A DNA stretch of 17,788 bases from Lonsdalea britannica (GCF_946477055.1 NZ_CAMKXG010000043.1:1-17788); one strand, 5' to 3'; counted from the stretch's first letter, positions 5,702-14,169 are shown. Notes: generated by a model not told the origin, from the letters alone. Program-made: numbers and translations.

Positions 5702-6814
5702 ATGAAATTAAGCAAAGGCAAAATGTTGCTGATGGGATGTATGGCGATGACGTTGGGTCACGCTGTCAACGCGGCGGATATCAAAGTGGCCGTCGTAGGG
5801 GCCATGTCTGGCCCGGTCGCACAGTATGGCGATATGGAATTTAACGGCGCTCGTCAGGCCATCGCGGATATCAACGCCAAGGGCGGCGTCAACGGCAATA
5901 AGCTGGTCGGCGTAGAATATGATGACGCCTGCGACCCGAAACAGGCGGTCGCCGTCGCCAACAAAGTGATTAATGACGGCATCCACTATGTCATTGGTCA
6001 TTTATGCTCTTCCTCCACCCAGCCCGCGTCGGATATCTACGAAGATGAAGGCGTGATCATGATTACGCCTGCCGCCACTAACGCCAACCTGACGACCCGG
6101 GGTTATGAGCTGATCCTGCGCACTACCGGGCTGGATTCCGATCAAGGCCCGACCGCCGCCAAATACATTCTTGAAACCGTGAAGCCGCAGCGTATCGCCG
6201 TCGTGCACGACAAACAGCAGTACGGTGAAGGTCTGGCGCGCGCCGTTCAGGACAACCTGAAAAAGAACAATGGCAACGTGGTCCTGTTTGAAGGTGTGAC
6301 CGCTGGAGACAAAGATTTCTCTACGCTGGTGGCGCGTTTGAAGAAAGAGAACGTCGATTTTGTTTACTTCGGCGGCTACTACCCGGAAATGGGGCAGATC
6401 CTGCGCCAGGCGCGTCAGGCGGGTCTGAAAGCCAAGTTCATGGGACCGGAAGGTGTGGGTAACTCCTCACTGTCCAATATTGCGGGCGATGCCTCTGAAG
6501 GCATGCTGGTAACCCTGCCGAAACGCTACGATCAGGTGCCGGCGAACCAATCCGTCGTGGCGTCGCTGAAGGCGAAGAATCTCGACCCGTCAGGTCCGTT
6601 CGTATGGACGACGTATGCCGCGTTGCAGTCTCTGACTACGGCCATGCAGCGTTCCGGCAGCATGGAGCCCGCCAAACTGGCCGCCGATCTGAAGGCCAAG
6701 CCGGTAGAAACGGTGATGGGTCCGCTGAGCTGGGATGAAAAAGGTGACCTGAAAGGGTTTGAGTTTGGTGTATTTGAGTGGCACGCAGACGGTACTTCCT
6801 CCTCCGTGAAGTGA
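5702..6814 (+). CDS. livK: Branched-chain amino acid periplasmic binding protein LivK/LivJ
   Basis: This is the periplasmic receptor that delivers leucine (and probably Ile/Val) to LivHMGF. The 370 residues match LivJ/LivK (367-369). The signal peptide is residues 1-24 with cleavage expected at VNA-ADIKV. The mature start [20 protein letters not shown] and the [19 protein letters not shown] block are family signatures. A cysteine pair (YDDACDPK and GHLCSS) forms the conserved disulphide. The sequence mixes LivK-type segments ([28 protein letters not shown]) with LivJ-type ones ([26 protein letters not shown]). Mature residue 18 is Tyr, as in LivJ, not Trp as in the leucine-specific LivK. The symbol livK follows its position; specificity may be LIV-type. 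GGGG 8 nt upstream is the ribosome-binding site. Confidence 0.95.
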   Translation: MKLSKGKMLLMGCMAMTLGHAVNAADIKVAVVGAMSGPVAQYGDMEFNGARQAIADINAKGGVNGNKLVGVEYDDACDPKQAVAVANKVINDGIHYVIGHLCSSSTQPASDIYEDEGVIMITPAATNANLTTRGYELILRTTGLDSDQGPTAAKYILETVKPQRIAVVHDKQQYGEGLARAVQDNLKKNNGNVVLFEGVTAGDKDFSTLVARLKKENVDFVYFGGYYPEMGQILRQARQAGLKAKFMGPEGVGNSSLSNIAGDASEGMLVTLPKRYDQVPANQSVVASLKAKNLDPSGPFVWTTYAALQSLTTAMQRSGSMEPAKLAADLKAKPVETVMGPLSWDEKGDLKGFEFGVFEWHADGTSSSVK

Positions 6815-6844
6815 TTGACTGGATCCGTATTACTCCCTGAATAC

Positions 6845-6878
6845 CGTTGTCCTTCCGTCTTCTGACGGCGGGGCAACG
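6845..6878 (+). other. Intercistronic stem-loop between livK and livH
   Basis: CGTTG pairs with CAACG (6845-6849/6874-6878), with further pairs at CC/GG and an inner stem CCGTC-TTCT-GACGG (6855-6868). The hairpin is long with a small internal loop. No U-tract follows (CAAAGG), so it probably protects the livK mRNA end or partly attenuates, favouring excess binding protein. Confidence 0.65.
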
Positions 6879-6893
6879 TCAAAGGTTTAAGGT

Positions 6894-7820
6894 ATGTCCG
6901 AGCAGTTCCTCTATTTCATTCAGCAGATGTCCAACGGTTTGACGTTGGGCAGCACCTATGCGCTGATCGCCATTGGTTACACCATGGTTTACGGCATTAT
7001 CGGCATGATTAACTTCGCCCACGGCGAAGTGTATATGATCGGTAGCTATGTCTCCTTTATTGTGATTGCCGCCCTGATGATGATGGGTATCGACACCGGC
7101 TGGCTGCTGATCAGCGTCGCCTTTGTCGCGGCGGTCGTGATTTCCAGCGCGTATGGCTGGAGCATTGAGCGCGTGGCTTACAAGCCAGTGCGCAGCTCCA
7201 AACGTCTGATTGCGCTGATTTCCGCCATTGGGATGTCTATTTTCCTGCAGAACTACGTCAGCCTGACTCAGGGATCGCGCGACGTGGCACTGCCTAGCCT
7301 GATCCACGGCCAGTGGATACTGGGTGAAAGTAACGGCTTTGCCGCCACCCTCAGTACGATGCAGCTGACCATCTGGGTGGTCACCTTCCTGACCATGCTG
7401 GCGCTGACGCTGTTTATTCGCTATTCGCGTATGGGCCGCGCCTGCCGCGCCTGTGCTGAAGATTTGAAAATGGCCAGCCTGCTGGGTATCAGTACGGACC
7501 GGGTAATCTCGCTGACGTTTGTGATCGGTGCGGCGATGGCCGCAGTCGCCGGTGTCCTGCTGGGACAATTTTACGGCGTGATCAACCCCTATATCGGCTT
7601 TATGGCCGGTATGAAGGCGTTTACCGCCGCGGTACTGGGCGGTATCGGTAGCATTCCCGGCGCGATGATCGGCGGCCTGATTCTGGGTATTGCGGAAGCG
7701 CTGACATCCGCTTATCTGAGCACAGAATACAAAGACGTGGTGTCGTTCGCCCTGTTGATTGTCGTGCTGCTGGTGATGCCTACCGGTATTCTGGGTCGCC
7801 CGGAGGTGGAGAAGGTATGA
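6894..7820 (+). CDS. livH: Branched-chain amino acid ABC permease LivH
   Basis: LivH is one of two inner-membrane permease subunits of the high-affinity branched-chain amino acid importer. The 308 residues equal the E. coli length and are strongly hydrophobic with about eight membrane segments. The N-terminal [20 protein letters not shown] and [12 protein letters not shown] are hallmark LivH/HAAT permease sequences. The C-terminal [13 protein letters not shown] segment is the conserved cytoplasmic coupling region. AAAGG 8 nt upstream serves as ribosome-binding site. It overlaps livM by 4 bp (ATGA), indicating coupled translation in livKHMGF. Confidence 0.97.
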   Translation: MSEQFLYFIQQMSNGLTLGSTYALIAIGYTMVYGIIGMINFAHGEVYMIGSYVSFIVIAALMMMGIDTGWLLISVAFVAAVVISSAYGWSIERVAYKPVRSSKRLIALISAIGMSIFLQNYVSLTQGSRDVALPSLIHGQWILGESNGFAATLSTMQLTIWVVTFLTMLALTLFIRYSRMGRACRACAEDLKMASLLGISTDRVISLTFVIGAAMAAVAGVLLGQFYGVINPYIGFMAGMKAFTAAVLGGIGSIPGAMIGGLILGIAEALTSAYLSTEYKDVVSFALLIVVLLVMPTGILGRPEVEKV

Positions 7821-9091
7821 AACAGCATAACGTCTTCAACGCCTTCTTCTCAGCGTTTGTCCTGCTGGTGCTGGCCTCATTCATGATGGGGATGCAGTTG
7901 AGTCTGGACGGCACGAAGCTGGTGGTTCATGGCGCGGATAAAGTGCGCTGGTACTGGATTGCCGCAGGCTGTGTCGTGGTTTTTCTGTTCCAACTGCTGC
8001 GTCCTCTGCTGGCGCGGGGCGCGCAGCAATTTTCCGGTAAAGGTCTGGTGCTGCCGAGCTTTGACGGCAGTACACCTCGGCAAAAACTGCTGGCGCTGCT
8101 GCTGATTGTTGCTGCGGTGGCCTGGCCATTTATCGTCTCCCGCGGCACGGTCGACATCGCCACGCTGACGCTGATTTATATCATGCTGGGTCTGGGTCTG
8201 AACGTGGTGGTGGGCCTGTCCGGCCTGCTGGTTCTGGGCTACAGCGGCTTCTATGCGATTGGCGCCTACACCTATGCGTTGCTGAGCAATTACTACGGGC
8301 TTGGCTTCTGGCAGTCTCTGCCTCTGGCGGGCCTGACGGCGGCGCTGTCCGGCTTTCTGCTGGGGTTCCCGGTGCTCAGGCTGCGCGGGGATTATCTGGC
8401 GATCGTGACGCTAGGATTTGGCGAAATCGTCCGTATCCTTCTGCTCAACAACACCGCGTGGACCGGCGGCCCGAACGGCATCAGCCAAATTCCCAAGCCA
8501 ACGCTGTTCGGACTGGAGTTCAGCCGCACGCCGCGCGAAGGGGGATGGGATACGTTCCACAATTTCTTCGGGCTCGCTTACGATCCCGGCGACCGCATCA
8601 TCTTCCTATATCTGGTCGCGTTGCTGCTGGTGGTACTGACGTTGTTCATCATCAACCGCCTGCTGCGTATGCCGCTGGGGCGGGCATGGGAAGCGCTGCG
8701 CGAAGATGAAATCGCCTGCCGCTCTCTGGGCCTCAGCCCGACCAAAATCAAACTGACGGCCTTTACCATCAGCGCCGCGTTTGCGGGCTTTGCCGGCACG
8801 CTGTTTGCCGCCCGTCAGGGATTTATCAGCCCCGAGTCGTTTACCTTCGCCGAGTCCGCCTTCGTGCTGGCTATCGTCGTGCTGGGCGGTATGGGGTCGC
8901 AGTTCGCGGTCATTCTGGCAGCGGTGCTGCTGGTGGTTTCCCGTGAGCTGATGCGCGATCTCAACGAGTACAGCATGCTGTTGCTGGGCGCCCTGATGGT
9001 GCTGATGATGATCTGGCGTCCGCAGGGACTGTTGCCGATGAAACGGCCGCAGATGAAGCTGAAGGTTGAGGATAAGGAAGGACAGGCATGA
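7817..9091 (+). CDS. livM: Branched-chain amino acid ABC permease LivM
   Basis: LivM is the second permease subunit, pairing with LivH in the inner membrane. The 424 residues compare with 425 in E. coli. The first about 90 residues (two hydrophobic segments) are the extra N-terminal domain typical of enterobacterial LivM. The permease core follows, with [20 protein letters not shown] (about residues 130-150), [10 protein letters not shown] and the coupling sequence VLGGMGSQ. It overlaps livH and livG by 4 bp each (ATGA junctions), so subunit translation is probably coupled. Confidence 0.97.
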   Translation: MKQHNVFNAFFSAFVLLVLASFMMGMQLSLDGTKLVVHGADKVRWYWIAAGCVVVFLFQLLRPLLARGAQQFSGKGLVLPSFDGSTPRQKLLALLLIVAAVAWPFIVSRGTVDIATLTLIYIMLGLGLNVVVGLSGLLVLGYSGFYAIGAYTYALLSNYYGLGFWQSLPLAGLTAALSGFLLGFPVLRLRGDYLAIVTLGFGEIVRILLLNNTAWTGGPNGISQIPKPTLFGLEFSRTPREGGWDTFHNFFGLAYDPGDRIIFLYLVALLLVVLTLFIINRLLRMPLGRAWEALREDEIACRSLGLSPTKIKLTAFTISAAFAGFAGTLFAARQGFISPESFTFAESAFVLAIVVLGGMGSQFAVILAAVLLVVSRELMRDLNEYSMLLLGALMVLMMIWRPQGLLPMKRPQMKLKVEDKEGQA

Positions 9092-9858
9092 GTACGCAGC
9101 CATTATTATCGGTACGGGGCCTGATGATGCGTTTCGGCGGTCTGTTGGCCGTCAACAATGTTGAGCTGGATCTGCATGCCGGTGAAATCGTCTCGTTGAT
9201 TGGTCCCAACGGCGCGGGCAAGACCACTATTTTTAACTGTCTGACCGGATTTTATCGCCCGACCGGCGGCACGATTCTGTTACGCGATCAGCATCTCGAA
9301 TCGCTGCCAGGACAGCAGATCGCCCGAATGGGCGTTGTGCGTACGTTCCAGCATGTGCGTTTGTTCCGAGAGATGACGGTGATTGAAAACCTGCTGGTCG
9401 CTCAGCATCAGCACCTGAAAAGCGGTGTCTTCGCCGGCCTATTAAAAACGCCCGCCTTTCGCCGCGCGGAAGCGGACGCGCAGGCGCGCGCCGTCACCTG
9501 GCTGGAGCGAGTCGGGCTGCTGGATCTGGCGAACCGTCAGGCTGGCAATCTGGCTTATGGGCAGCAGCGCCGGTTGGAAATCGCCCGCTGTATGGTGACG
9601 CGTCCGGAGTTGTTGATGCTGGACGAACCGGCCGCAGGTTTGAACCCGAAAGAGACCGACGAGCTGAACGACCTGATTGTCGATCTGCGTGATAACCATC
9701 AGGTCTCCGTCCTGCTGATTGAACACGATATGAAACTGGTGATGGGCATTTCAAACCGTATCTACGTGGTGAATCAGGGGACGCCGCTGGCACAGGGCAC
9801 GCCGGCAGAGATTCGTAATAACCCGGATGTGATCCGTGCCTATCTGGGTGAAGGATAA
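9088..9858 (+). CDS. livG: Branched-chain amino acid ABC ATPase LivG
   Basis: LivG is one of two ATPases powering the Liv importer at the cytoplasmic face. The 256 residues compare with 255 in E. coli. Visible motifs: Walker A GPNGAGKT (39-46), the family-typical variant signature [13 protein letters not shown] (155-167), Walker B LLMLDEP with D179/E180, and switch His213 in IEHDM. The LAYGQQ form instead of LSGGQ is normal for LivG-type HAAT ATPases. The start overlaps livM by 4 bp; GGACAGGC upstream provides the ribosome-binding site. Confidence 0.97.
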   Translation: MSTQPLLSVRGLMMRFGGLLAVNNVELDLHAGEIVSLIGPNGAGKTTIFNCLTGFYRPTGGTILLRDQHLESLPGQQIARMGVVRTFQHVRLFREMTVIENLLVAQHQHLKSGVFAGLLKTPAFRRAEADAQARAVTWLERVGLLDLANRQAGNLAYGQQRRLEIARCMVTRPELLMLDEPAAGLNPKETDELNDLIVDLRDNHQVSVLLIEHDMKLVMGISNRIYVVNQGTPLAQGTPAEIRNNPDVIRAYLGEG

Positions 9859-9862
9859 GGTT

Positions 9863-10564
9863 ATGTTGTCATTAAATCAGGTATCGGCGCATTACGGTAA
9901 AATCCAGGCGCTGCATCAGGTCGACCTGCATATCAATCAGGGCGAAATCGTCACCCTGATCGGCGCCAACGGCGCAGGAAAAACAACGCTGCTGGGGACG
10001 CTGTGCGGTGACCCGCGAGCGTCTACCGGGTCCATCGTGTTCGACGGAAAGGAGATTACCGATTGGCCGACGGCGCGGATCATGCGCGAAGCCATCGCAA
10101 TCGTACCCGAAGGACGTCGGGTCTTTTCCCGCATGACGGTGGAAGAAAATCTGGCGATGGGCGGCTTTTTCGCCGAACGTGAGCAGTATGACGCGCGTAT
10201 CGAACGGGTGTATACGCTGTTTCCGCGCCTGCATGAACGTCGTTCTCAGCGCTCGGGCACCATGTCCGGCGGTGAACAGCAGATGCTGGCGATTGGCCGC
10301 GCGTTAATGAGCCAACCGCGTCTGCTGTTACTGGATGAACCGTCGCTGGGACTGGCGCCGATTGTGATTCAGCAGATTTTCGACACCATTCAGCAGCTAC
10401 GAGAAGAAGGGATGACCATCTTCCTGGTGGAGCAGAACGCCAATCAGGCGTTGCGTCTTGCCGATCGCGGTTATGTTCTGGAAAATGGACGCGTGGTGCT
10501 GGAAGATACCGGTGCGGCGCTGTTGGCGAATGAAGCGGTGCGCTCCGCCTATCTGGGCGGTTAA
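9863..10564 (+). CDS. livF: Branched-chain amino acid ABC ATPase LivF
   Basis: LivF is the second ATPase of the Liv importer. From ATG 9863 it is 233 residues. Motifs: Walker A GANGAGKT (34-41), signature MSGGEQQ (134-140), Walker B LLLLDEP with D158/E159, and Gln191 in place of the switch His (VEQNA), which is usual for LivF. Longer starts exist at GTG 9848 (MKDKVMLS, similar to the E. coli MEKVMLS start) and GTG 9836, both inside livG. ATG 9863 is preferred because GAAGGA lies 7 nt upstream and it follows the livG stop directly. It is last of livKHMGF and is followed by a hairpin terminator. Confidence 0.95.
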   Translation: MLSLNQVSAHYGKIQALHQVDLHINQGEIVTLIGANGAGKTTLLGTLCGDPRASTGSIVFDGKEITDWPTARIMREAIAIVPEGRRVFSRMTVEENLAMGGFFAEREQYDARIERVYTLFPRLHERRSQRSGTMSGGEQQMLAIGRALMSQPRLLLLDEPSLGLAPIVIQQIFDTIQQLREEGMTIFLVEQNANQALRLADRGYVLENGRVVLEDTGAALLANEAVRSAYLGG

Positions 10565-10574
10565 ACTTTTCTTT

Positions 10575-10604
10575 GGCCGGGGTTCTCCCGGCCTGTTTCT
10601 ATTA
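10575..10604 (+). terminator. Intrinsic terminator after livF
   Basis: GGCCGGG (10575-10581) and CCCGGCC (10587-10593) make a perfect 7-bp GC stem with a 5-nt loop, then TGTTTCTATTATT. The tail is only moderately T-rich, so some readthrough into the aminotransferase gene is plausible. Confidence 0.75.
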
Positions 10605-10605
10605 T
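10600..10605 (+). promoter_or_regulatory. Possible -10 for the aminotransferase gene
   Basis: TATTAT matches 5 of 6 bases of the -10 consensus and would start transcription near 10612, ahead of the ATG at 10634. No good -35 is found at 16-18 bp, where the livF terminator stem lies. Terminator readthrough is the alternative source of transcription. Confidence 0.25.
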
Positions 10606-10633
10606 TCCCTCTTTTTCATGAGTGAGCATTGTT

Positions 10634-11818
10634 ATGGCAATGGGTAAGTTGGTGGCGCAGCGGATGGAGCGGCTCAAAAGCTCCGCGATTCGAGAATTGC
10701 TGAAGCACAGCAAAATGGATGGCGTGATTTCGTTGGCCGGAGGGATCCCTTCGGACGCGCTGTTTGACTTTGATGGCCTGCGGCAGGCGACGGAACTGGC
10801 GATTGTCGAACAGCCAAAAGCGGCGTTCCAGTACGGCCTGACCGAAGGCAGCCCGGTGCTGCGTGAACGCATTGTCGAGCTGTGCGAACGGCGCGGCGTA
10901 CAAACTTGTGCGGACGATATCGTCGTCACCGCAGGCTCCCAGCAGGCGCTGGATTTGGTCATGCGCGCGACGGTCGATCCGCAGGATGTTTTCGTCGTTG
11001 AGCGACCGACCTACCTGGCGGCGCTGCAGACGTTGGAACTGGCGGAAGCGCAGATTATGTCGGTCTCTTCCGACGAACACGGCATGGTCGTTGACGAACT
11101 GGAAGCACTGCTGGCGACGCAGCGTATCAAAGGCGTTTATCTGGTGCCGAACTTCGGCAACCCCAGCGGCGTTTCGCTGAGCGAGGCTAGGCGCAAGCAG
11201 CTGGTTGCGCTGGCCGCGAAGCATGATTTCCTGATTATCGAGGACGATCCCTACGGTGAACTGCGGTTTACCGAGACGCGCCATGCAACGCTGTATCAGC
11301 TGGCGAAAGAGGCCGGACACGCCGATCGCGTGGTTTACCTCTCCTCGTTCTCCAAGGTGCTGGCGCCGGGCCTGCGTTTGGGGTGGGCCGTACTGCCCGA
11401 GTGGTTGCTGCACAACGTGGCGATCATCAAGCAGGCTGCGGACTTGCACGCCAGCGCGCTGTCTCAGGCCATTGTGGAGAACTATTTAGGATTGGGTCGT
11501 CTGCCGAAGCAGATTGAAACCATCCGTCATGCTTATCGGCAAAAAGGCGAGCGCCTTTCCGCGTTGGTGGAAGAGCAGCTCGGCGATGTGCTGACCTTCA
11601 ATCAGCCAGAAGGCGGCATGTTCCTGTGGGCGCGCTTCCGTGAGACGTTCGACACGACCGAATGGCTGAAGAAAACGTTGGCAGAAGGCGTGGTGTTCGT
11701 GCCGGGCGAGTTCTTCTTCGCCGAACAGCCGGACCGTTCGACGCTGCGCCTGTCTTTCGCGACCGCGACGGAAGAGCAGATGCATGAAGCCGTAGCGCGT
11801 CTGCGCCGGGCGCTGTAA
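10634..11818 (+). CDS. PLP-dependent aminotransferase, class I/II (2-aminoadipate/LysN-like)
   Basis: This is a fold-type I PLP aminotransferase of 394 residues, related to the stand-alone AAT-like enzymes that include LysN and MocR C-terminal domains. Key residues are present: N176 in NPSG (carboxylate/PLP contact), D204 and Y207 in EDDPYGELRF (PLP ring), and the Schiff-base Lys241 in SSFSKVLAPGLRLGW. The N-terminal ISLAGGIPS and FQYGLTEGSPVLRE match the family. No DNA-binding domain is fused. E. coli lacks a gene here. Lying directly after livF suggests a substrate among branched-chain or related amino acids, but this is inference. ATG 10634 is preferred over GTG 10622 (weak GTGAG upstream); ATG 10640 is also possible. 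Confidence 0.88.
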   Translation: MAMGKLVAQRMERLKSSAIRELLKHSKMDGVISLAGGIPSDALFDFDGLRQATELAIVEQPKAAFQYGLTEGSPVLRERIVELCERRGVQTCADDIVVTAGSQQALDLVMRATVDPQDVFVVERPTYLAALQTLELAEAQIMSVSSDEHGMVVDELEALLATQRIKGVYLVPNFGNPSGVSLSEARRKQLVALAAKHDFLIIEDDPYGELRFTETRHATLYQLAKEAGHADRVVYLSSFSKVLAPGLRLGWAVLPEWLLHNVAIIKQAADLHASALSQAIVENYLGLGRLPKQIETIRHAYRQKGERLSALVEEQLGDVLTFNQPEGGMFLWARFRETFDTTEWLKKTLAEGVVFVPGEFFFAEQPDRSTLRLSFATATEEQMHEAVARLRRAL

Positions 11819-11828
11819 CTCAGCGCTG

Positions 11829-11855
11829 TAAAAAGCCCCGCATGAAAGCGGGGCT
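11829..11855 (-). terminator. Intrinsic terminator for the chemoreceptor gene (minus strand)
   Basis: AGCCCCGC/GCGGGGCT form a perfect 8-bp stem with a 6-nt loop (11834-11855). Read on the minus strand it is followed by TTTTTAC; on the plus strand by GTAGAAGG, which is not T-rich. It therefore best serves the leftward transcript, though it lies about 135 nt beyond that gene's stop codon. It may also weakly end the rightward aminotransferase transcript. Confidence 0.7.
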
Positions 11856-11951
11856 GTAGAAGGGATTCGCGGTTGCCCTCCTGAAAAGTCGCCAACGCGT
11901 AAGGCCAATGGCCGAACTAACATGTGGTGTCGTTTTCAGGCGGTAACTCGC

Positions 11952-11980
11952 CGGAGCGCCGCATTATCGCGGCGGCTCCG
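11952..11980 (-). other. GC-rich hairpin immediately after the chemoreceptor stop
   Basis: CGGAGC-GCCGC and GCGGC-G-GCTCCG pair into an 11-bp stem with one bulged G and a 6-nt loop, 9 nt after the stop codon. There is no U-tract on the minus strand, so it probably protects the 3' end or acts with the downstream terminator. Further out, an 8-bp inverted repeat CCTGAAAA/TTTTCAGG (11880-11887/11933-11940) brackets the same 3' region. Confidence 0.5.
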
Positions 11981-11989
11981 TGGGGAATA

Positions 11990-13660
11990 TCAGAAGCGTT
12001 CCCAGTCGTCTTCGCCGCCGCCCGCGTTTGCCAATGCGGGTTTCGGCTGAGACGCGACTGCCGGTCTTTTGACAGGTGCTTTAGCGCCGGGCAGTGAGTG
12101 CGCGCCTTCCACTTTAAATACCTGCATCAGTTCGACCAGATTGGACGCCTGAGAGCTGAGGCTGTCTGCGGCGCTGGCGGACTCTTCGACCAACGCGGCG
12201 TTCTGCTGAGTCACCTGATCAAGCTGGTTCACCGCATCGTTAATCTGGGTGATGCCATCCTGCTGTTCGTGGGTGGTGACGCCGATTTCGCTAATCAGAT
12301 CCGCGACGCGGTGAGCCTGATTAACGATGTCATCCATCGTTGTCCCCGCGTTGCCGACCAGTTTAGAACCGGTTTCCACTTTCTCCACGCTTTCCGTGAT
12401 GAGGTCTTTGATCTCTTTGGCTGCGGAGGCGGAACGCTGCGCCAGAGAGCGAACTTCACCTGCCACGACCGCAAATCCACGTCCCTGTTCACCCGCTCGA
12501 GCGGCTTCTACCGCGGCGTTCAGCGCCAGAATATTGGTCTGGAACGCAATGCCATCAATGACGCTGATGATGTCGCTGATTTTGTGAGAGCTGGAGGTGA
12601 TCTCGTTCATGGTGTTGACGACGTCGCTGACCACGGTGTTGCCTTTGGTCGCAGAGTCGCTGGCGGACTTCGCCAGTTCCGTCGCCATGCGCACGGTATC
12701 CACGTTCTGCTTGACGGTCTGGCTGATCTGCTCCATCGACGCTGCCGTCTGCTGGAGATTCGCCGCCTGTTCTTCGGTACGCTGGCTCAGATCGGTGTTG
12801 CCCATGGCGATCTGGCTGGAGCCGGTAGCAATAGATTCGCTGCTCTGGCGAACCTGATTCACCATATTGTTCAGGCCGTTGCGCATTTCGTTCATGGCGG
12901 CGAGCAGGCTGGACGTATCTTTATCACGCAGCTGGACGCGAACAGCCAGGTCCCCTGTGGAGATGGCTCTGGCGATTTCAGCAGCATAGGTTGGTTCACC
13001 GCCCAACTGGTTGATGATGCGGCGGGTAATCAGCCAGGCAATTATTCCGCCCAGTACGGCGACGAGGACGGCTAAAGCCACCATCACCGCACCGGAGCGG
13101 TTGGCCTGATGACCAGACTGTTCGGCGTCGCTGATGGTGGTTTCTTTCTGGTAGTTCAGAATGTTGTCGACGGCCTTGAAGATTTTGTCCTGCTCATCGT
13201 GTACCTCGGTGAGGATGGTGTCTCTGGCCTCTTCCTGCCGGCTGGCCAGTCCTAACGTGAGCGCTTTTCTGACGGCGGCGACATAACCCGGCTGAACCTG
13301 AGATAGCTGGTTAACCAGATTCGACATTTCCTGTGAGGCAACGGAGCGGCTGACTTCATTCAATGTGGCGGTATTGATTGTGATGATGTCTTCAATCTGC
13401 TTCTGTCGGCTCAGCATTTGATCGCGATCTTTCAGCAGCGCGATATCACGAACGGAGCGGGCAACGATGTTGACGTTGTCTTTAAACTCCTGGAACTGCA
13501 GTAGACGGGTAATGCGGAGCTCGGACAACGTCTGAACGTTGGCGCTGATGTGCTTTAGCTGAAACAGGCCGAACAGGGCGACCAAAAAGCCGATAGCAAT
13601 GACCAGCGAAAAACCGCTGCCCAGCATGGTGCTGAGCTTCATGTTTTTTAGCAATTTCAT
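11990..13660 (-). CDS. Methyl-accepting chemotaxis protein (Tsr/Tar-type topology)
   Basis: This is a transmembrane chemoreceptor that senses a periplasmic ligand and controls CheA/CheW. The 556 residues comprise TM1 (about 14-33), a periplasmic four-helix-bundle-like domain (about 35-189), TM2 (about 190-211), HAMP (about 212-264), and a long coiled-coil signalling domain. The conserved tip lies around [20 protein letters not shown] (371-390) and [12 protein letters not shown] (393-404). The C-terminus after a Pro/Ala linker ends DDWERF, a xWxxF tether for CheR/CheB. AAGGGA upstream supports the ATG at 13660. It has its own sigma-28-type promoter. The ligand is unknown; residues of the Tsr/Tar amino-acid pocket cannot be assigned by eye. 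Confidence 0.95.
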   Translation of the reverse strand: MKLLKNMKLSTMLGSGFSLVIAIGFLVALFGLFQLKHISANVQTLSELRITRLLQFQEFKDNVNIVARSVRDIALLKDRDQMLSRQKQIEDIITINTATLNEVSRSVASQEMSNLVNQLSQVQPGYVAAVRKALTLGLASRQEEARDTILTEVHDEQDKIFKAVDNILNYQKETTISDAEQSGHQANRSGAVMVALAVLVAVLGGIIAWLITRRIINQLGGEPTYAAEIARAISTGDLAVRVQLRDKDTSSLLAAMNEMRNGLNNMVNQVRQSSESIATGSSQIAMGNTDLSQRTEEQAANLQQTAASMEQISQTVKQNVDTVRMATELAKSASDSATKGNTVVSDVVNTMNEITSSSHKISDIISVIDGIAFQTNILALNAAVEAARAGEQGRGFAVVAGEVRSLAQRSASAAKEIKDLITESVEKVETGSKLVGNAGTTMDDIVNQAHRVADLISEIGVTTHEQQDGITQINDAVNQLDQVTQQNAALVEESASAADSLSSQASNLVELMQVFKVEGAHSLPGAKAPVKRPAVASQPKPALANAGGGEDDWERF

Positions 13661-13741
13661 AATGTCCCTTTGGGTTGGCGGACACCTGATTTTTCATGGT
13701 GAAGTCCGGGTGTCTAAAAAATGTAAAGCGGGGCCGAGCGC

Positions 13742-13786
13742 GGTATGTCATTGGCAATCGCCTTTACTGCCATATGGCGACATACC
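13742..13786 (-). other. Long hairpin in the chemoreceptor mRNA leader
   Basis: GGTATGTC (13742-13749) and GACATACC (13779-13786) are perfect 8-bp arms. Inside them TGGCA/TGCCA (13752-13756/13768-13772) can pair, and the palindrome GCCATATGGC (13769-13778) offers an alternative fold. The structure lies 15-60 nt after the predicted sigma-28 start. Confidence 0.55.
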
Positions 13787-13808
13787 ATTTAGGAACCCTC
13801 AGGGGTCT

Positions 13809-13835
13809 TTATCGGCTGCGTTCCTTGAGCCTGTA
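13809..13835 (-). promoter_or_regulatory. Sigma-28 (FliA) promoter of the chemoreceptor gene
   Basis: On the minus strand TACAGGCT (13835-13828), an 11-nt spacer and GCCGATAA (13816-13809) match the FliA consensus TAAAGTTT-N11-GCCGATAA, with 8/8 in the -10 and 5/8 in the -35. The predicted start near 13802 leaves a leader of about 140 nt. It places the gene in the class 3 flagellar regulon. Confidence 0.82.
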
Positions 13836-14083
13836 CCATCAATTTTCAAAACATGTTGATAACAGAACGCCTGTGAGCGGGGTGTAATGTTAGGGAGATG
13901 ACAGAAAGCTTAAAAAGCGATGCTCAGCGGTAACTTTGCGCCTGAAATCAGCCGGCAAACGCACGTCACCCTTTTACCCGCAGGGTTTTTTCTCAGCGTA
14001 GTGCGGGCGGTGAATGACTCGGCTTCACCCTGTTTGATGCCGCCTCTTTTCGCGCGTTGTGCTGACCGCGTTCCCCTCCGGTT

Positions 14084-14122
14084 TGTCATTTTTTTGTCAT
14101 TTGAAAGTTATTTTTATGTCAT
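14084..14122 (+). promoter_or_regulatory. Tandem PhoB (Pho) boxes upstream of ugpB
   Basis: TGTCAT occurs at 14084, 14095 and 14117, with the degenerate AGTTAT at 14106, giving four direct repeats at exact 11-bp spacing separated by T-rich linkers. This is the two-Pho-box pattern bound by PhoB-P. Another TGTCAT at 14130 is out of phase (13 bp). A CATGTT (14133-14138) about 10 bp after the last in-phase repeat could be the -10. E. coli ugp is a known Pho regulon operon. Confidence 0.82.
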
Positions 14123-14154
14123 CTGCACATGTCATGTTACCTGCCACATTTATG

Positions 14155-14169
14155 ACTCCCTTCGGGAGT
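14155..14169 (+). other. Small hairpin in ugpB leader
   Basis: ACTCCC and GGGAGT form a 6-bp stem with a TTC loop, 17 nt upstream of the ugpB ribosome-binding site AGGAG. No T-run follows; it may influence leader stability. Confidence 0.4.

Noticed and set aside
5729..5740. LMGC in the LivK signal peptide as a lipobox
   Set aside because: Met at -2 fits poorly, and the later VNA-A site with mature ADIKVAVVG is the standard soluble LivJ/LivK cleavage.
9836..9862. Longer LivF starts at GTG 9836 or GTG 9848
   Set aside because: Both lie within livG without a ribosome-binding site; ATG 9863 has GAAGGA at good spacing. The 9848 start remains possible because it resembles the E. coli N-terminus.
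10616..11449. 277-codon minus-strand frame antisense to the aminotransferase
   Set aside because: The forward frame has all PLP-enzyme motifs; the reverse frame has none.
12098..13075. 325-codon plus-strand frame antisense to the chemoreceptor
   Set aside because: It mirrors the conserved HAMP/signalling region in another frame; low-complexity composition and no ribosome-binding site.
13482..13757. 91-codon minus-strand frame overlapping the chemoreceptor start
   Set aside because: It starts inside the leader hairpin, lacks a good ribosome-binding site and runs out of frame through the receptor's first helix.
13719..13788. 24-codon upstream ORF in the chemoreceptor leader (minus strand, ATG at 13788)
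   Set aside because: Its only Shine-Dalgarno candidate (GAGGG) would lie within about 2-6 nt of the predicted transcript start, so translation is doubtful.
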